Assembly: GCA_030278955.1 (NCBI GenBank)
Contig: JAOANR010000009.1
Span: 34,325,504 to 34,389,503 of the forward strand
Direction of reading: 5' to 3'
Length of the DNA: 64,000 bases
Source: Hygrophila difformis
Taxonomy: Eukaryota > Streptophyta > Magnoliopsida > Lamiales > Acanthaceae
The notes under the pieces were generated by a model. The model was not told where the DNA came from and did no database searches. It worked only from the letters and a program-made list of their open reading frames with translations. Shown one piece after another: positions 48,144-58,920 of this stretch; positions within the stretch are counted from its first letter, which is position 1, and each line of letters starts with the position of its first letter. Position numbers and translations under genes: made by a program.

Positions 48144-51100
48144 ATGACTGACTTCATTACCAGTCAAAAGGAAATCAACACTCAGTTGCAGTCCTCTATC
48201 CGGAATGTGGAAACGCAGGTCACGCAAATGGCCAAGGAAATGCAGAAAAGAGACCAAGGAACTCTACCCAGTGCTGCTGAGAAAAATCCTCAGTGTAAGG
48301 CCATCACACTGAAGTCTGGTAAAGTTCTGGAAGGACCCAAGGGCAAGGAAAAACTGGTACAAGAGAATGAACTGGGAAGTGATATCGAGGAGAATGAAAA
48401 GGAAGCCGAGAAAGAGACAGCTGATCTGCAGACCGATGCTGCACCGGAAACAGCTGAAACAGATAAGGGTACAGGTGGAGGTACAACTTCCTTCCCTTTA
48501 CCACAAAAACAAGTAGATAATAACAAGTACATGCCTAGGATTCCTTATCCTGCACGTCTTAAAAATAAGGAACATGATCATAAATTCAAGAAATTTCTGG
48601 AACGATTAAAGTCTGTAGAGATAACCATTCCTCTCACAGAAATGATTTCCGAAATGCCCATCTATGCTAAGTTCTTGAAAGAATTAATTTCAGGAAAAAG
48701 GCAGGTCGAGCAAGAGGAGGTGATTATTCTCAACAGCACATGCAGTGCCATCGTTCAGAGGAGATTGCCTGAAAAGAAAGAGGACCCCGGATGTTGCACA
48801 CTTCCAGTACAATTCGGAAAGGCCAAAGTGAGTATGGGGCTTTGTGATCTAGGATCGAGCATCAATGTGATGCCACTAGCTATGGCAATCCGCCTTAAGC
48901 TTGGAGAGATTCAACCAATCAAGATGAGACTGCAGCTCGCAGACAGATCAATCACTCAGCCCGTAGGAATCCTCAACGATGTTGTGGTTAAAACCGGCCA
49001 GGTTCTCTTCCCGGTTGACTTCATTATCCTCGACATTGAAGAAGATTCTGAAATGCCACTTATCCTTGGACGCCCATTCCTGGCCACTGGTGGTGCATTA
49101 ATTGACGCTAAATCTGGAAAGGTCACATTGAGGGTCGATGGCGAGGAAATCACCTTTGATATGGAGCAGCTGCAGAAGTTTCCAAATGAAGGAGCTTGTT
49201 CCATGTTTTCTGTAATAGATAGTGGAGAGAAAATTGATTGTGAGGAGAGAGAGCTTGACTCTGGATTTGATCATGAAATGATGCTGGATGAACTTTCAAA
49301 GCAGGTACTAAAGCCTGCTGGTGTGGAGCACAAAGGATGCAAAGCCGTTCACTTTGCCGATCCTGAAACAGGGGATTTGGAGGAGTTTGACGGCACAGAC
49401 TTCCATGACGACGCCGACCAAGAGGAGGCGGATCCTGTATTGACGCAGGGTCCCGAAGGTAAATTTGATCTCCCACTGCCCAATTCTCGCAAATTACTCC
49501 CTTCCGTTGAATGCCCACCAGAGCTTGAACTTAAAACATTACCCGATCATCTCAAGTACGCGTTTCTCGCAGAACATAAAAAATTACCTGTGATTGTTTC
49601 GGCTAAGCTCTCCCAAGAGCAAGAAAATGCTCTAGTGGTCGTTCTTAAGAAACATGTACATGCAATAGGTTGGATCATTTCTGATATAAAAGGAATAAGC
49701 CCTTCTATTTGCATGCATAGGATTTTAATGGAAGAAGAGTATAAACCCTCCCGTCAGCCTCAGAGGCGTTTGAACCCCCTCATGCAAGAAGTGGTAAGAA
49801 AGGAGGTTATCAAGCTCTTTGATGCTGGTATAATCTATCCTATTTCTGACAGCAAATGGGTTAGCCCAGTGCAGGTCGTGCCAAAACAAGGAGGGATGTG
49901 CATAACCAAGAATGAGCAAGGAGAAGAGGTTGCAACCAGGCCAGTGACCGGATGGAGAGTTTGCATCGACTACCGGAAGCTGAATGAGGCCACCCGCAAG
50001 GACCATTTTCCTTTGCCTTTTATTGATCAAATGCTTGAGAGGTTGGCAGGGAGAGAATTTTATTGCTTTTTGGATGGTTATTCTGGGTATAATCAGATTG
50101 TTATTTCAGGCGAAGACCATGAAAAAACAACTTTTACTTGCCCTTATGGCACTTTTGCCTACAGGCGCATGCCATTTGGTCTTTGCAATGCACCTGCTAC
50201 TTTTCAAAGATGCATGATGTCTATATTCTCTGAATTTATCGAAAAATGCATTGAGGTCTTCATGGATGACTTCTCTGTATATGGAGATACGTTTGATGAA
50301 TGTTTGACTAATCTTGCTAAGATTTTAAAGAGGTGTGAGGACACTAACTTGGTTTTAAATTGGGAAAAGTGCCATTTCATGGTCACTGAGGGCATAGTGT
50401 TAGGTCATCGCATTTCTCGTGCAGGCATTGAAGTTGATCCAGCCAAAGTTTCCATCATTTCCAATCTCCCTCTCCCTAACTCGATCAAATCAGTTAGGAG
50501 CTTCTTAGGGCATGCCGGTTTCTACCGGCGATTCATTAAGGATTTCTCTAAAATTGCCAAGCCGCTCACTAACTTGCTTTGTAAAGAAAATCCCTTCTTA
50601 ATAAATGAAGCGTGTGTCCGAGCCTTTGACACGCTCAAGAAGATGTTGGTTTCTGCACCAATAGTGCAACCACCCGATTGGTCAATACCTTTCGAGGTAA
50701 TGTGCGATGCTAGTGGTCTCGCCGTGGGCGCAGTTCTTGGACAACATAAGGATGGGAGACATTGCGTAATTCATTACGCAAGTCATGCCCTGAATGAGGC
50801 CCAAGTTAATTACACCACAACGGAGAAGGAGATGTATGCTATAGTCTTCGCGTTTGACAAGTTCAGACAGTATCTGATAGGTACGAAGACCATAGTGTAC
50901 ACCGATCATACAGCATTGAGATACTTGTTCAGCAAGCAAGATGCAAAACCTCGATTAATCAGGTGGGTACTTCTGTTGCAAGAATTCGACATCATAATAA
51001 AAGATAGGCGAGGTCGAGATAATGGTGCTGCTGACCACTTATCTCGATTAGATAATGATAAAAAGGAAAAAGCCGTTAATGAAGAATTTCCGGACGAACA

Positions 51101-52424
51101 GTTGTTCGCATTGCATCTGCATAATCAAGCTTGTCCATGGTTTTCCGACATCGCTAACTTCTTGGCATGCGGAATAACCCCACAGTTTTCGAACTATCAT
51201 CAGAAGAATAAGTTCAAACGAGATGTATTAAGTTACTGCTGGGAAGAACCTTATCTCTTCAAACACTGCGTTGATTCTATAATCAGGCGATGTGTGACCG
51301 AGCATGAAGCCTATCAAATTGTCAGAAAATGCCATGAATCAGAATACGGAGGTCACCATGGTCCCGCTCGAACGGCCCACAAGGTCCTCGAATGTGGATT
51401 TTATTGGCCTCACATCTATGAGGATTGCAGGACATTTGTGAAAGGTTGCGACAAATGCCAAAGATTAGGAAACCTCTCCAAGAGGGATGAGATGCCTCAA
51501 AAGGGAATTCTCACACTTGAGATTTTCGATGTATGGGGCATTGACTTCATGGGACCGTTTCCGCCATCTGGTGGAAACTACTATATCTTGGTAGCTGTCG
51601 ATTACGTGTCCAAATGGGTCGAGGCTGTCGCATTACCGACCAATGATGGTAGCCAAGTCATCAAGTTCCTCAAGAACAACATTTTCAGTCGATTTGGCGT
51701 ACCTAGGGTGGTGATATCTGATGGAGGAACACACTTTATTAATAAAGCTTTTAAAACTTTAATGAGTAAAAATGGGATCCTCCATAAGATAGGCACGCCT
51801 TATCATCCCCAGACTAGTGGTCAAGTCGAAGTATCCAACCGCGAAATTAAACATATACTCGAAGCCACAGTCGGGATAACCCGTAAGGATTGGGCACGCA
51901 AGCTCAATGATGCTCTATGGGCATATCGCACAGCATTTAAGACTCCCATTGGGATGTCCCCTTACAGACTCGTCTTCGGAAAAGCCTGTCATCTGCCTGT
52001 AGAGTTAGAGCACAAGGCTTACTGGGCCGTCAAAACGCTTAACTTCGATCCGAAAGTTGCTCAGAGCAAACACAAGTTGGACCTCAATGAAATTGAGGAA
52101 ATACGAGCATTAGCTTATGAAAGCTCTCGAATTTATAAGGAGCGGACCCAGAAGTTGCACGATCGCAGGATTAAGTCTAAGCATTTCTATGTTGGTCAAA
52201 GTGTATTATTGTTCAATTCTAGGTTGAAGCTGTTCCCTGGGAAGCTTAAATCCAGATGGGAAGGACCACATGAAGTGCTAGAAGTGTTTGAAAATGGAGC
52301 CGTCAGGATCCGAACTGACAAGGGCAACATAGTGGTGAATGGACATCGGTTAAAGGAGTACCTCGGACAGTTCGATCCGGAGAAAGAGAGCCAAGCAGTG
52401 GCAGACCCGGCTTACACCCAATAA
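48144..52424 (+). CDS. pol: A3 pol: protease, RT, RNase H, integrase
   Basis: An open 1426-codon frame. The ATG at 48144 is the first after the TAG at 48111; in an intact element the frame would be fused to gag. Residues 1-60 are gag tail (CKAITLKSG). Protease [13 protein letters not shown] is at about 232. RT has [20 protein letters not shown] and the FMDD catalytic motif at about 705. RNase H ([13 protein letters not shown]) is at about 853. The integrase zinc region ([10 protein letters not shown] ... CDKCQRLGN) is at about 1070-1110. The catalytic core has Asp in WGIDFMGPF (about 1130), Asp in ISDGGTHF (about 1191) and Glu in QVEVSNREI (about 1227). No chromodomain. All catalytic residues I can check are present, so these enzymes could be functional if translated. 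Confidence 0.93.
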   Translation: MTDFITSQKEINTQLQSSIRNVETQVTQMAKEMQKRDQGTLPSAAEKNPQCKAITLKSGKVLEGPKGKEKLVQENELGSDIEENEKEAEKETADLQTDAAPETAETDKGTGGGTTSFPLPQKQVDNNKYMPRIPYPARLKNKEHDHKFKKFLERLKSVEITIPLTEMISEMPIYAKFLKELISGKRQVEQEEVIILNSTCSAIVQRRLPEKKEDPGCCTLPVQFGKAKVSMGLCDLGSSINVMPLAMAIRLKLGEIQPIKMRLQLADRSITQPVGILNDVVVKTGQVLFPVDFIILDIEEDSEMPLILGRPFLATGGALIDAKSGKVTLRVDGEEITFDMEQLQKFPNEGACSMFSVIDSGEKIDCEERELDSGFDHEMMLDELSKQVLKPAGVEHKGCKAVHFADPETGDLEEFDGTDFHDDADQEEADPVLTQGPEGKFDLPLPNSRKLLPSVECPPELELKTLPDHLKYAFLAEHKKLPVIVSAKLSQEQENALVVVLKKHVHAIGWIISDIKGISPSICMHRILMEEEYKPSRQPQRRLNPLMQEVVRKEVIKLFDAGIIYPISDSKWVSPVQVVPKQGGMCITKNEQGEEVATRPVTGWRVCIDYRKLNEATRKDHFPLPFIDQMLERLAGREFYCFLDGYSGYNQIVISGEDHEKTTFTCPYGTFAYRRMPFGLCNAPATFQRCMMSIFSEFIEKCIEVFMDDFSVYGDTFDECLTNLAKILKRCEDTNLVLNWEKCHFMVTEGIVLGHRISRAGIEVDPAKVSIISNLPLPNSIKSVRSFLGHAGFYRRFIKDFSKIAKPLTNLLCKENPFLINEACVRAFDTLKKMLVSAPIVQPPDWSIPFEVMCDASGLAVGAVLGQHKDGRHCVIHYASHALNEAQVNYTTTEKEMYAIVFAFDKFRQYLIGTKTIVYTDHTALRYLFSKQDAKPRLIRWVLLLQEFDIIIKDRRGRDNGAADHLSRLDNDKKEKAVNEEFPDEQLFALHLHNQACPWFSDIANFLACGITPQFSNYHQKNKFKRDVLSYCWEEPYLFKHCVDSIIRRCVTEHEAYQIVRKCHESEYGGHHGPARTAHKVLECGFYWPHIYEDCRTFVKGCDKCQRLGNLSKRDEMPQKGILTLEIFDVWGIDFMGPFPPSGGNYYILVAVDYVSKWVEAVALPTNDGSQVIKFLKNNIFSRFGVPRVVISDGGTHFINKAFKTLMSKNGILHKIGTPYHPQTSGQVEVSNREIKHILEATVGITRKDWARKLNDALWAYRTAFKTPIGMSPYRLVFGKACHLPVELEHKAYWAVKTLNFDPKVAQSKHKLDLNEIEEIRALAYESSRIYKERTQKLHDRRIKSKHFYVGQSVLLFNSRLKLFPGKLKSRWEGPHEVLEVFENGAVRIRTDKGNIVVNGHRLKEYLGQFDPEKESQAVADPAYTQ

Positions 52425-52438
52425 GAAACAGCATATAA

Positions 52439-52440
52439 AA

Positions 52441-52499
<59 letters not shown>
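52439..52499. repeat. (AAT)n microsatellite
   Basis: About 20 copies of AAT just after the pol stop. Confidence 0.97.
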
Positions 52500-52501
<2 letters not shown>

Positions 52502-52574
52502 TATCTCTCATTTTATATATACATATATATAGCACATTATTTCATAACAAAAAAAGTAACCAAAAATCAGTTAA

Positions 52575-52656
52575 ACATTTAGAGTACTAAGACTCTAAAT
52601 GTGATGATGTTGATATTTGGAGAAAATATAATGCGTTTTATTTATCTGTCTTGCAG
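52575..52656 (+). promoter_or_regulatory. Hairpin, PPT-like word and splice acceptor, copy 1
   Basis: Perfect 11-bp stem ACATTTAGAGT/ACTCTAAATGT with a 6-nt loop. It is followed by GATGATGTTGAT (compare GAGGATGTTGAT at the real 3' LTR start). TTTATCTGTCTTGCAG, a strong acceptor-like site, ends at 52656. Confidence 0.6.
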
Positions 52657-52964
52657 AAAGATTGGAACCATCAAAAAGAGGAGCAGAGAAGTAATATGGA
52701 AAACCAGGTTCTTGGTTGGATTAATTCCATGAATTTAAGAAAATATTCCCGGAAATTAAAGCAATTTAAATCCGGAATAATTTTTGCAAACAAATGGAAT
52801 TAACCCAACCTAATTTTTACAAGCAGATTCTACTTTAATGTCAGCCCAGTGCGTTTTTGAATAATTGGACTGAATTTATTCAGGCCCAAATCAAATAAAA
52901 TGAACTCAAAGCCCAGCATCACACTCGGGCCCAGTTCATGAGAATTTGGAAATTCAAAATTTTG
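52657..52964 (+). other. A3 spacer
   Basis: A 35-codon ORF (MENQVLGWINSMN...) follows the acceptor-like site; otherwise no recognisable content. Confidence 0.35.
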
Positions 52965-53361
52965 TGTCGCTAAACCCCTTGTGTGTCGCGGGACCACGTC
53001 TAGCGCCAGAAGAGGGATAGCGACACAACTCTCTAATACAGTGAGACCCCTGTCGCGGACCAGAACCGTGTCGCGAGGCAATACCCCGCGACTAGGCCTG
53101 GCTAGCGACACGCACTCTCATCTGTCTCTAATTCTCTCTGTCGCTGTCGCGTAATCCCTGTCGCGGGGCATGGCCTCGCGCCCGGTCTCCCATTCCGCGA
53201 CACGTTTCCCCCGTTGACTTTATTTCTTCACTGAAATCAGTCGCTATACCCCTGGCGCGAGGCATGGCCTCGCGACCGGACCTCACTCCCGCGACATGTC
53301 TAATGTCGCTATGCCCTGGTCGAGGAACCCTGCTCCGCGACACGGTCTGGGTTCCGCGACC
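52965..53361. repeat. A3 internal palindrome array (block C)
   Basis: Five GTCGC...GCGAC units starting near 52965, 53051, 53139, 53240 and 53304. Related in style and core to blocks A and B in the LTR but not copies of them. Confidence 0.88.
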
Positions 53362-53372
53362 AGCTTTTTCAG

Positions 53373-53380
53373 TATTTATA
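53373..53380 (+). promoter_or_regulatory. Possible internal TATA box before F-box gene
   Basis: TATTTATA, directly followed by a 12-C run and a pyrimidine-rich leader, 150 bp before the exon 1 ATG. Its position after a palindrome array mirrors the LTR promoter at 42530. Confidence 0.45.
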
Positions 53381-53531
53381 ACCCCCCCCCCCCTCCTCAC
53401 CTCTTTTCCCTGCGCTCACGTCAGTTTCATCATGCCTTCATCTTTTCATCTCCCCTCTCTCATTCTCTGCTCTCCCGAACGAACACCACCGTGTTCTTCG
53501 CACTCAACCATCTCTTTTTCAAGGGGAAACC

Positions 53532-55388
53532 ATGGACAGATTCCACAGAATCCTTCCAAACTTGGGACCTTTGCCCAGACCAAGACCACGGAGGGGAGGG
53601 TAAAACCCATATTTTCCCATCACTGTTCATGGCCTCCATTCGAACCCTTGTTTTCTTTTTTCGAACTTTTTTGGTTAAAAATAACACAATGTGGGTTGTG
53701 TTCACTTTTGTTTTTCTGTTTTGGGTACTGTTGCTCTCGGTTTTGAAGAATCCATTTGAAACCTTTTTGGAAACCCTTAAAACTTGTTTTCAAACGGTTT
53801 TAAAAACTGCCAAAGGTTAGAAATTTTCTAAAAAGTTCAAAACTTGAAGGGATAAACTGATAAATGCTAGGGTGTGATTTCAAGCACCATGACATTTTTA
53901 GTTTTTCTATCTTTGAGTTCTTGACAAAGAAAAATTGAGTTTTTGGTGTTTTTGTTCAAAACCGTGTTCTTGATCTTATTTTGTATACTTGCAGTGTTGT
54001 TTTGAAACATTAAAGGTGGAAGATCCTTTTAGGCATACCTGCCTTTACTGTCTCAAAATCTTTTGGAATAAATGTCACCTTATTTTTGGAAACATGGTAC
54101 AAGCACCCAATAGGGACTTGCCACTTTTTCAAGAGAAAGTGACCTTATGAAAAAGACAAAAAGAGTTTAGATTTAATATTTGACTTATGTCCCCAATGGA
54201 ACTGCAGTGTGAGTAAATAGCAGTATTTTTGTCACCCAACTGCTATTCTCTTTAAAAATCCAAAATGGGACCACTCACATCCCACTTTCATTAAATAAAA
54301 TAAGTCAACCCTTTAAAGATTACAAATAGTGTTTGCAAATTTTTGGATGTTTTAACTGTCCAAGACAGTCCAGGCAGTCCAAAAATAGCAGATCCATGTC
54401 GCCACGCCTACATTGCACATTCCAAAGTTCGAGCATTCCACCTTCATCCATCCATCTCATCCCATTTTCAACAAGTATCTCGGACTTGTTTAATAAAATT
54501 TGAAATCAAACTTTTGGGCCCAATGGCCCATTAAAAATATATAGGGGCCCAATGACCCCTATCCTTTCATAAAAATCTATTTTACCTATGCTTTAAATTA
54601 AAAATTCAAGTTGGAAATTTAATAACCTCACATCTAGAGCAAAGCTCTAAATGTGAGGATGTTGGTTTCTGAACTTGAATAATTTCTGAAAAATCATAAA
54701 AATTGGATTCATCACTTCTTATCTTTTCAGGGGCAATCTTCCAAACCCAGACCCAGTGCCCAGAGGAACCCAGCTGCTGGACCTTCCGTTAGAGCTTCTA
54801 GGAGAAATTCTCTCCCGAATCGGGGAGGATGAAATGAAAGAAGTGTTCAGAGCTAGGAGAACTTGCACAAAGCTGAGGGACGCAGGAAACCTCGCCATCG
54901 TCTACAGGCGATGCGAGTTGGATGCGGCTCGGGTGAGGCACTGGCAGGAGGAGATACGGATGCAAAAAGAAAGATTTCTGCGCACATGCACTGAGGCTGG
55001 AAATTTCAATCTCCAAATTGTTCCAGCACTCATGGCATTTGTACAAAGGGACGACGAGCAAGCATGCGAGCTGTTACGGCCAGGCATCGAAGACAATCAT
55101 AAAGCGTCAATCCTCACCCGCGGACTGATGCTCATGAGCAAGATGGATGAAAGCCAGGTCAATCAGGGGATCGCAATGATCGAGAGAATGGTTACCACCC
55201 GAGAGGTTTTCACCTACACATCCACCAACACCCTCGCGTGGATGGCAGACAATCATGCCCCTTACTTGTTTGCAGGACAACCACCCCGAGTTTTCTGTAG
55301 AAGGAGGCATGCACCCCTGAGAAACCGCGACTGGTGCCTGCGCTGTGAGCTGACCAGCTACGTCCACTGGCTCCGATACATGTTCTAA
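53532..55388 (+). CDS. Captured F-box protein gene, two exons
   Basis: Exon 1 (53532-53599) starts at an ATG in a strong context (AACCATGG), encodes 22 basic/proline-rich residues plus two bases, and ends at a good donor (GGAGG/GTAAAA). Exon 2 (54731-55388) begins after TTATCTTTTCAG. Exon 1's two leftover bases put exon 2 exactly in phase. Exon 2 has no ATG before 54834, inside the F-box, so splicing is needed. Residues encoded from about 54777 read LLDLPLELLGEILSRIGEDE, then VFRARRTCTKLRDAGN and VYRRCEL: an F-box. A repeat-like helical part follows (FLRTCTEAGNFN, LLRPGIEDNHKASILTRGLMLM), then a Cys-containing end (DWCLRCELTSYVHWLRYMF). This matches the plant F-box family typified by At2g35280. 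Such proteins pair with SKP1 in ubiquitin ligases. It occupies the env position of the element. The family call is from memory of motifs. Confidence 0.62.
53600..54730 (+). other. Putative intron of the F-box gene
   Basis: GT at 53600, AG at 54730, pyrimidine tract before the acceptor. Includes overlapping frames with a hydrophobic stretch (MWVVFTFVFLFWVLLLSVL, about 53690-53747), which I take to be T-rich intron rather than coding. Confidence 0.5.
54626..54666 (+). promoter_or_regulatory. Hairpin with PPT-like word, copy 2
   Basis: CCTCACATCTAGAGC pairs with GCTCTAAATGTGAGG (14 of 15, 3-nt loop). The right arm runs into GAGGATGTTGG, as at the 3' LTR junction. The exon 2 acceptor lies 72 bp downstream. 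Confidence 0.65.
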
Positions 55389-57020
55389 GGAAAGGAAGAA
55401 GGAAAGACGAATCCTAGTATGCCCTAGTTCCTTTTTATGCCCTAGTATTGGCATTATATAAGGGATTTCCTCTTTTTGCATGCAGGTTTGCACTAACTGC
55501 ATAGGAATCCCTTAAAATTACTGTTCTTTACCGCTTTCCACAAAATTGAACTCAAGATTGAGATCTGCAACAATCTTCAATTGCTTCTCTGAAAAGATGT
55601 CTGACAGTCCAAGATGAATAAGTGACTGTCAGACCAAAAATATGCTGTTGACATGCTCCGTATGTCAGCAGTGCCTCCTTACTGCTTTAAATTAAACAAC
55701 CAGCAAAAATATGCATAAACCTGTTCTAAATTCACATGTTGAATTTAGGCTTGTGATTAAATTTTCAAACTTTTAAATTGGGATAATATAATTGAGGACA
55801 TGCATGAAATGAATTCCTAAGGTTTTGAGCTATAAAAATTTAATGATGCGATCAGCTTATTGGGTAATAAATCTGCATGTTAGAGATCTCGATTGAATAA
55901 ATTGTTAGAATTAAGCTTTGATTAAACTTGAGAACACTGTATGACATGAATCAACCTAACCTTGTGAGATTTGAGCCATGAGTCACTTTTACTCATTCAT
56001 TTTCTTTGATGTGTGAATCATTTTGATTAAAGGAAACTAGAACTTGCAATTGGGACCGATTCAAGACCATGCCATATTCCCGAAATCGAGCATATGATCG
56101 AGGCACTTAGAAAACCCAAATTTTTTGGCCTTCTTTTGAAATCCAAACCCAAAAATATTTTCCCTTCAGGATTAACCAATTTGAGCCTATAAGCCTAATT
56201 TTTCTTTGAAACCACTATATTTTCCTATCCTTACAAAAAGACCAAGAAATTCAAACCCAAGTGTGCAAGAATGAATTTTATCAAGGCATTAAAATCTATG
56301 ATCATCATAAATTTCAATCGGTATTCAAAAATCCGATCAAAAAAAAAAAAGTTGAATCCTATTCAACATCAATAAATTGCAAATGACAAAGCAAATTAGA
56401 CTTAGTCTAATGTCATGCAATAGAAAAGAAAAACAAAAGAAAGAAAGAAATAATGATGATCATAAAATAAATGTGTGCCAAGTCATGATAGAGTTAATTC
56501 TTGCCACTTATTAGCCCAATATTTCCCTTTCCTACCTAATGTCACAACCGTATGCCCCATTACAACCCTTAAATAAGACCTCATGATCTCGATTTGAAGA
56601 AATGAGCCGGTGGCGAGTTGGTCTGATTGCAAGCTTATGGGATAATTTAATTAAATTGATTATGAGTGTTCACTGATTAAACCCCATTGAGAGTGAGTGA
56701 ATTTTCCGATTCTCTTATAAGTGAGGCTCTGTTCCATTTAAAATGTTCATGTCATCCCTTAATTCTCATCTTTTATCTTTGCATCATTCAAACATGATGT
56801 TCATGAAGGATTGATAATAATGTTTGATTTGTATGCCCGATATAGTGAGCAAGTATCATTTCATTAAACACTGCAATCAAGGGAATTTAATACTTGAAGT
56901 TTTTGATTGTCTTATCCCAATCCAAAAAGAATGTAATTTATGAAGCCATGAAAATGAATTGAATATGTAGAGTCCGTGTTCTTAGGAACATTGACTCTGA
57001 CTGCTCGGGGACGATCAGTA
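55389..57020 (+). other. A3 3' noncoding region
   Basis: No ORF. Two adjacent hairpins at 55601-55634 (perfect 10-bp stem TCTGACAGTC) and 55646-55672 (10 bp with one G-U), plus GTTGAAT/ATTCAAC at about 56352. Probably the 3' untranslated region of the element and of the F-box gene. Confidence 0.6.
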
Positions 57021-57036
57021 TTAAATGTGAGGATGT
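57021..57036 (+). other. A3 polypurine tract region
   Basis: TTAAATGTGAGGATGT directly before the 3' LTR start TGATAATGG; the expected plus-strand priming site, though not a long pure purine run. Confidence 0.6.
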
Positions 57037-57328
57037 TGATAATGGCCAGGAATGACCATTATTTTCAATCCATTTCCGTGTCTAAAACGGGCATTTGATC
57101 GCATTCCGGTCTTATATTAAATAAGAAAGCAGTAGAATTGGACTGATTTATGCATAATTGTAAAAATATTGAGCTGGTGTGCAATGTAATTTTATTACAT
57201 ATTTATGTTAGAAAAATCCAAAAACATGAGAAAAAGAAAAGAAAAGAAAAAGGAATGAAAAAGATGGGAAAAGAGAGAAAAACCCACAAAAATACATGTT
57301 CCGGCCCATCAGGCCCAATAAGGCGAGC

Positions 57329-57665
57329 CAGTCGCGAGACTGGCATCCTGGCGCTAAGCATGGTCCCGCGACAGGGGGCAGGCTAGCGCCACAATGATGA
57401 AACGCAAAGGAACCAGTCCTGGGACATCCTGTCGCTAGGTCCGTGGCGCGAGACCATGGCTAGCGACACAGGAGGGTTCCGCGCCACACCAGCATGATGA
57501 AGAAGAAACTGACCCCAGACCCCTGTCGCTAGCCCCGTGGCGCGATCCATGGTCTCGCGACAGGAGTATGGCTAGCGACACAGAGTTGAAGACCAGACCC
57601 AGTCGAGAAGCTTTGCAGCATAATGCCTTAGTTCGCGCCACATCACGTGATCCGCGACATGGCTG
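57329..57665. repeat. A3 3' LTR palindrome block A copy
   Basis: Copy of 42129-42470 with single-base changes. TATA box at 57731. Confidence 0.88.
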
Positions 57666-58367
57666 AGATGTGTGTGATGACTTGCGACACGGGCCTCAGA
57701 TCAAGGCCCATGGGCCTAGGGTTTCACTTCTATAAATATGAGGTGGTTCCTTTGAGCTAGGGGTTAGACTTTCATTTTCTTGAAGACAGATTGAAGGATT
57801 TCTCTCTAGGTAGTTCTTAGCTTAGTTTTATTTTTTTTGTATTATTTAATTCTTGCATTAGCTTAGCTTAGAATAGTTTCATACTTCTGTTTTTGATTTA
57901 AATAGCTTAAGTAGCCACTGTTCACAGTTTCGTTTTTGTTATTAAGCTTGGTTTAGGGTTTGTATCACCCAAATGATGGGTATTAACAAACCCCATTTAA
58001 TAATATGGGAAAATATTCACCAAATGTGTCCCAAATCATGAAATGGGTCTCACACCCCATGGATTCTTTGCTTTCATTTTCCTTTTTGGGTTCATTTGAC
58101 CCCCATTTCTCCTTATTGTGCTTCCTGTTGTTATTTTCATGGATAATGGTATGGATGTGTGTGATCGATCCCTAGATTAGGATGCTGCCTTATTTTAACT
58201 ATTGTTCTAGATAGGGTCATTTCAGTTCAAGCATGTTCTTGTAGATTTTGAATTCTGTTTGGTTATTTTAGCTTAGAAATGCTTTTTAATCTGAAATAGG
58301 GTGAGATCACGCTGTTTGCATGCCACTGTTCACTTTCACCTTTTACTGACTCGTGTCCTGAACCATC

Positions 58368-58920
58368 CATGTCGCTAACCTCTTCCTGTCGCGACAACGT
58401 CTAGCGACAGGAAGGCTGTTCCGCGACATGGGTGTCTAGGGGCACTTGTCCTAATATTCTGAAATTCCTAGTCGCGAGGCACCTCTGTCGCGGACCCACG
58501 GTCCGCGACACAAACCCTGCTTAGCGACCAGGGACTCAAATCCCTTTTATTTTCCTTTGCATGGCTCCTGTCGCGGAACATTCCTGTCGCGGACCCACGG
58601 TCCGCGACACAATTTTTGCTCTGAGACAGGGAATTATGCCTTGCATAATTATTTTGAAAACCCAGTCGCTAGGCATCCTGTCGCGGACCCACGGTCCGCG
58701 ACACAATCCCAGGATAGCGACTGGGAAGCCAAATACTTAGAAATTTCCAGAGGCAACTCTGTGTCGCTAAACACCTGTCGCGGACCCATGGTCCGCGACA
58801 CAACTTTCGTCTAGCGACACAGGATGAAACTCTGCCAAAATTTCTGGAAATCTGTCGAGGTACCCATGTCGCGGGTCTAGGCCCATGACACCATTTATGG
58901 TATCTCGACAGAATCCTCCT
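58368..58920. repeat. A3 3' LTR palindrome block B copy
   Basis: Copy of 43168-43720. One unit near 58390 has lost bases (GTCGCGACAACGTCTAGCG). Confidence 0.9.

Noticed and set aside
53296..53820. 174-codon frame with a hydrophobic stretch as a possible env-like membrane protein
   Set aside because: It overlaps exon 1 in another frame, is T-rich after a good splice donor, and the hydrophobic run is what intron-like T-rich DNA gives.
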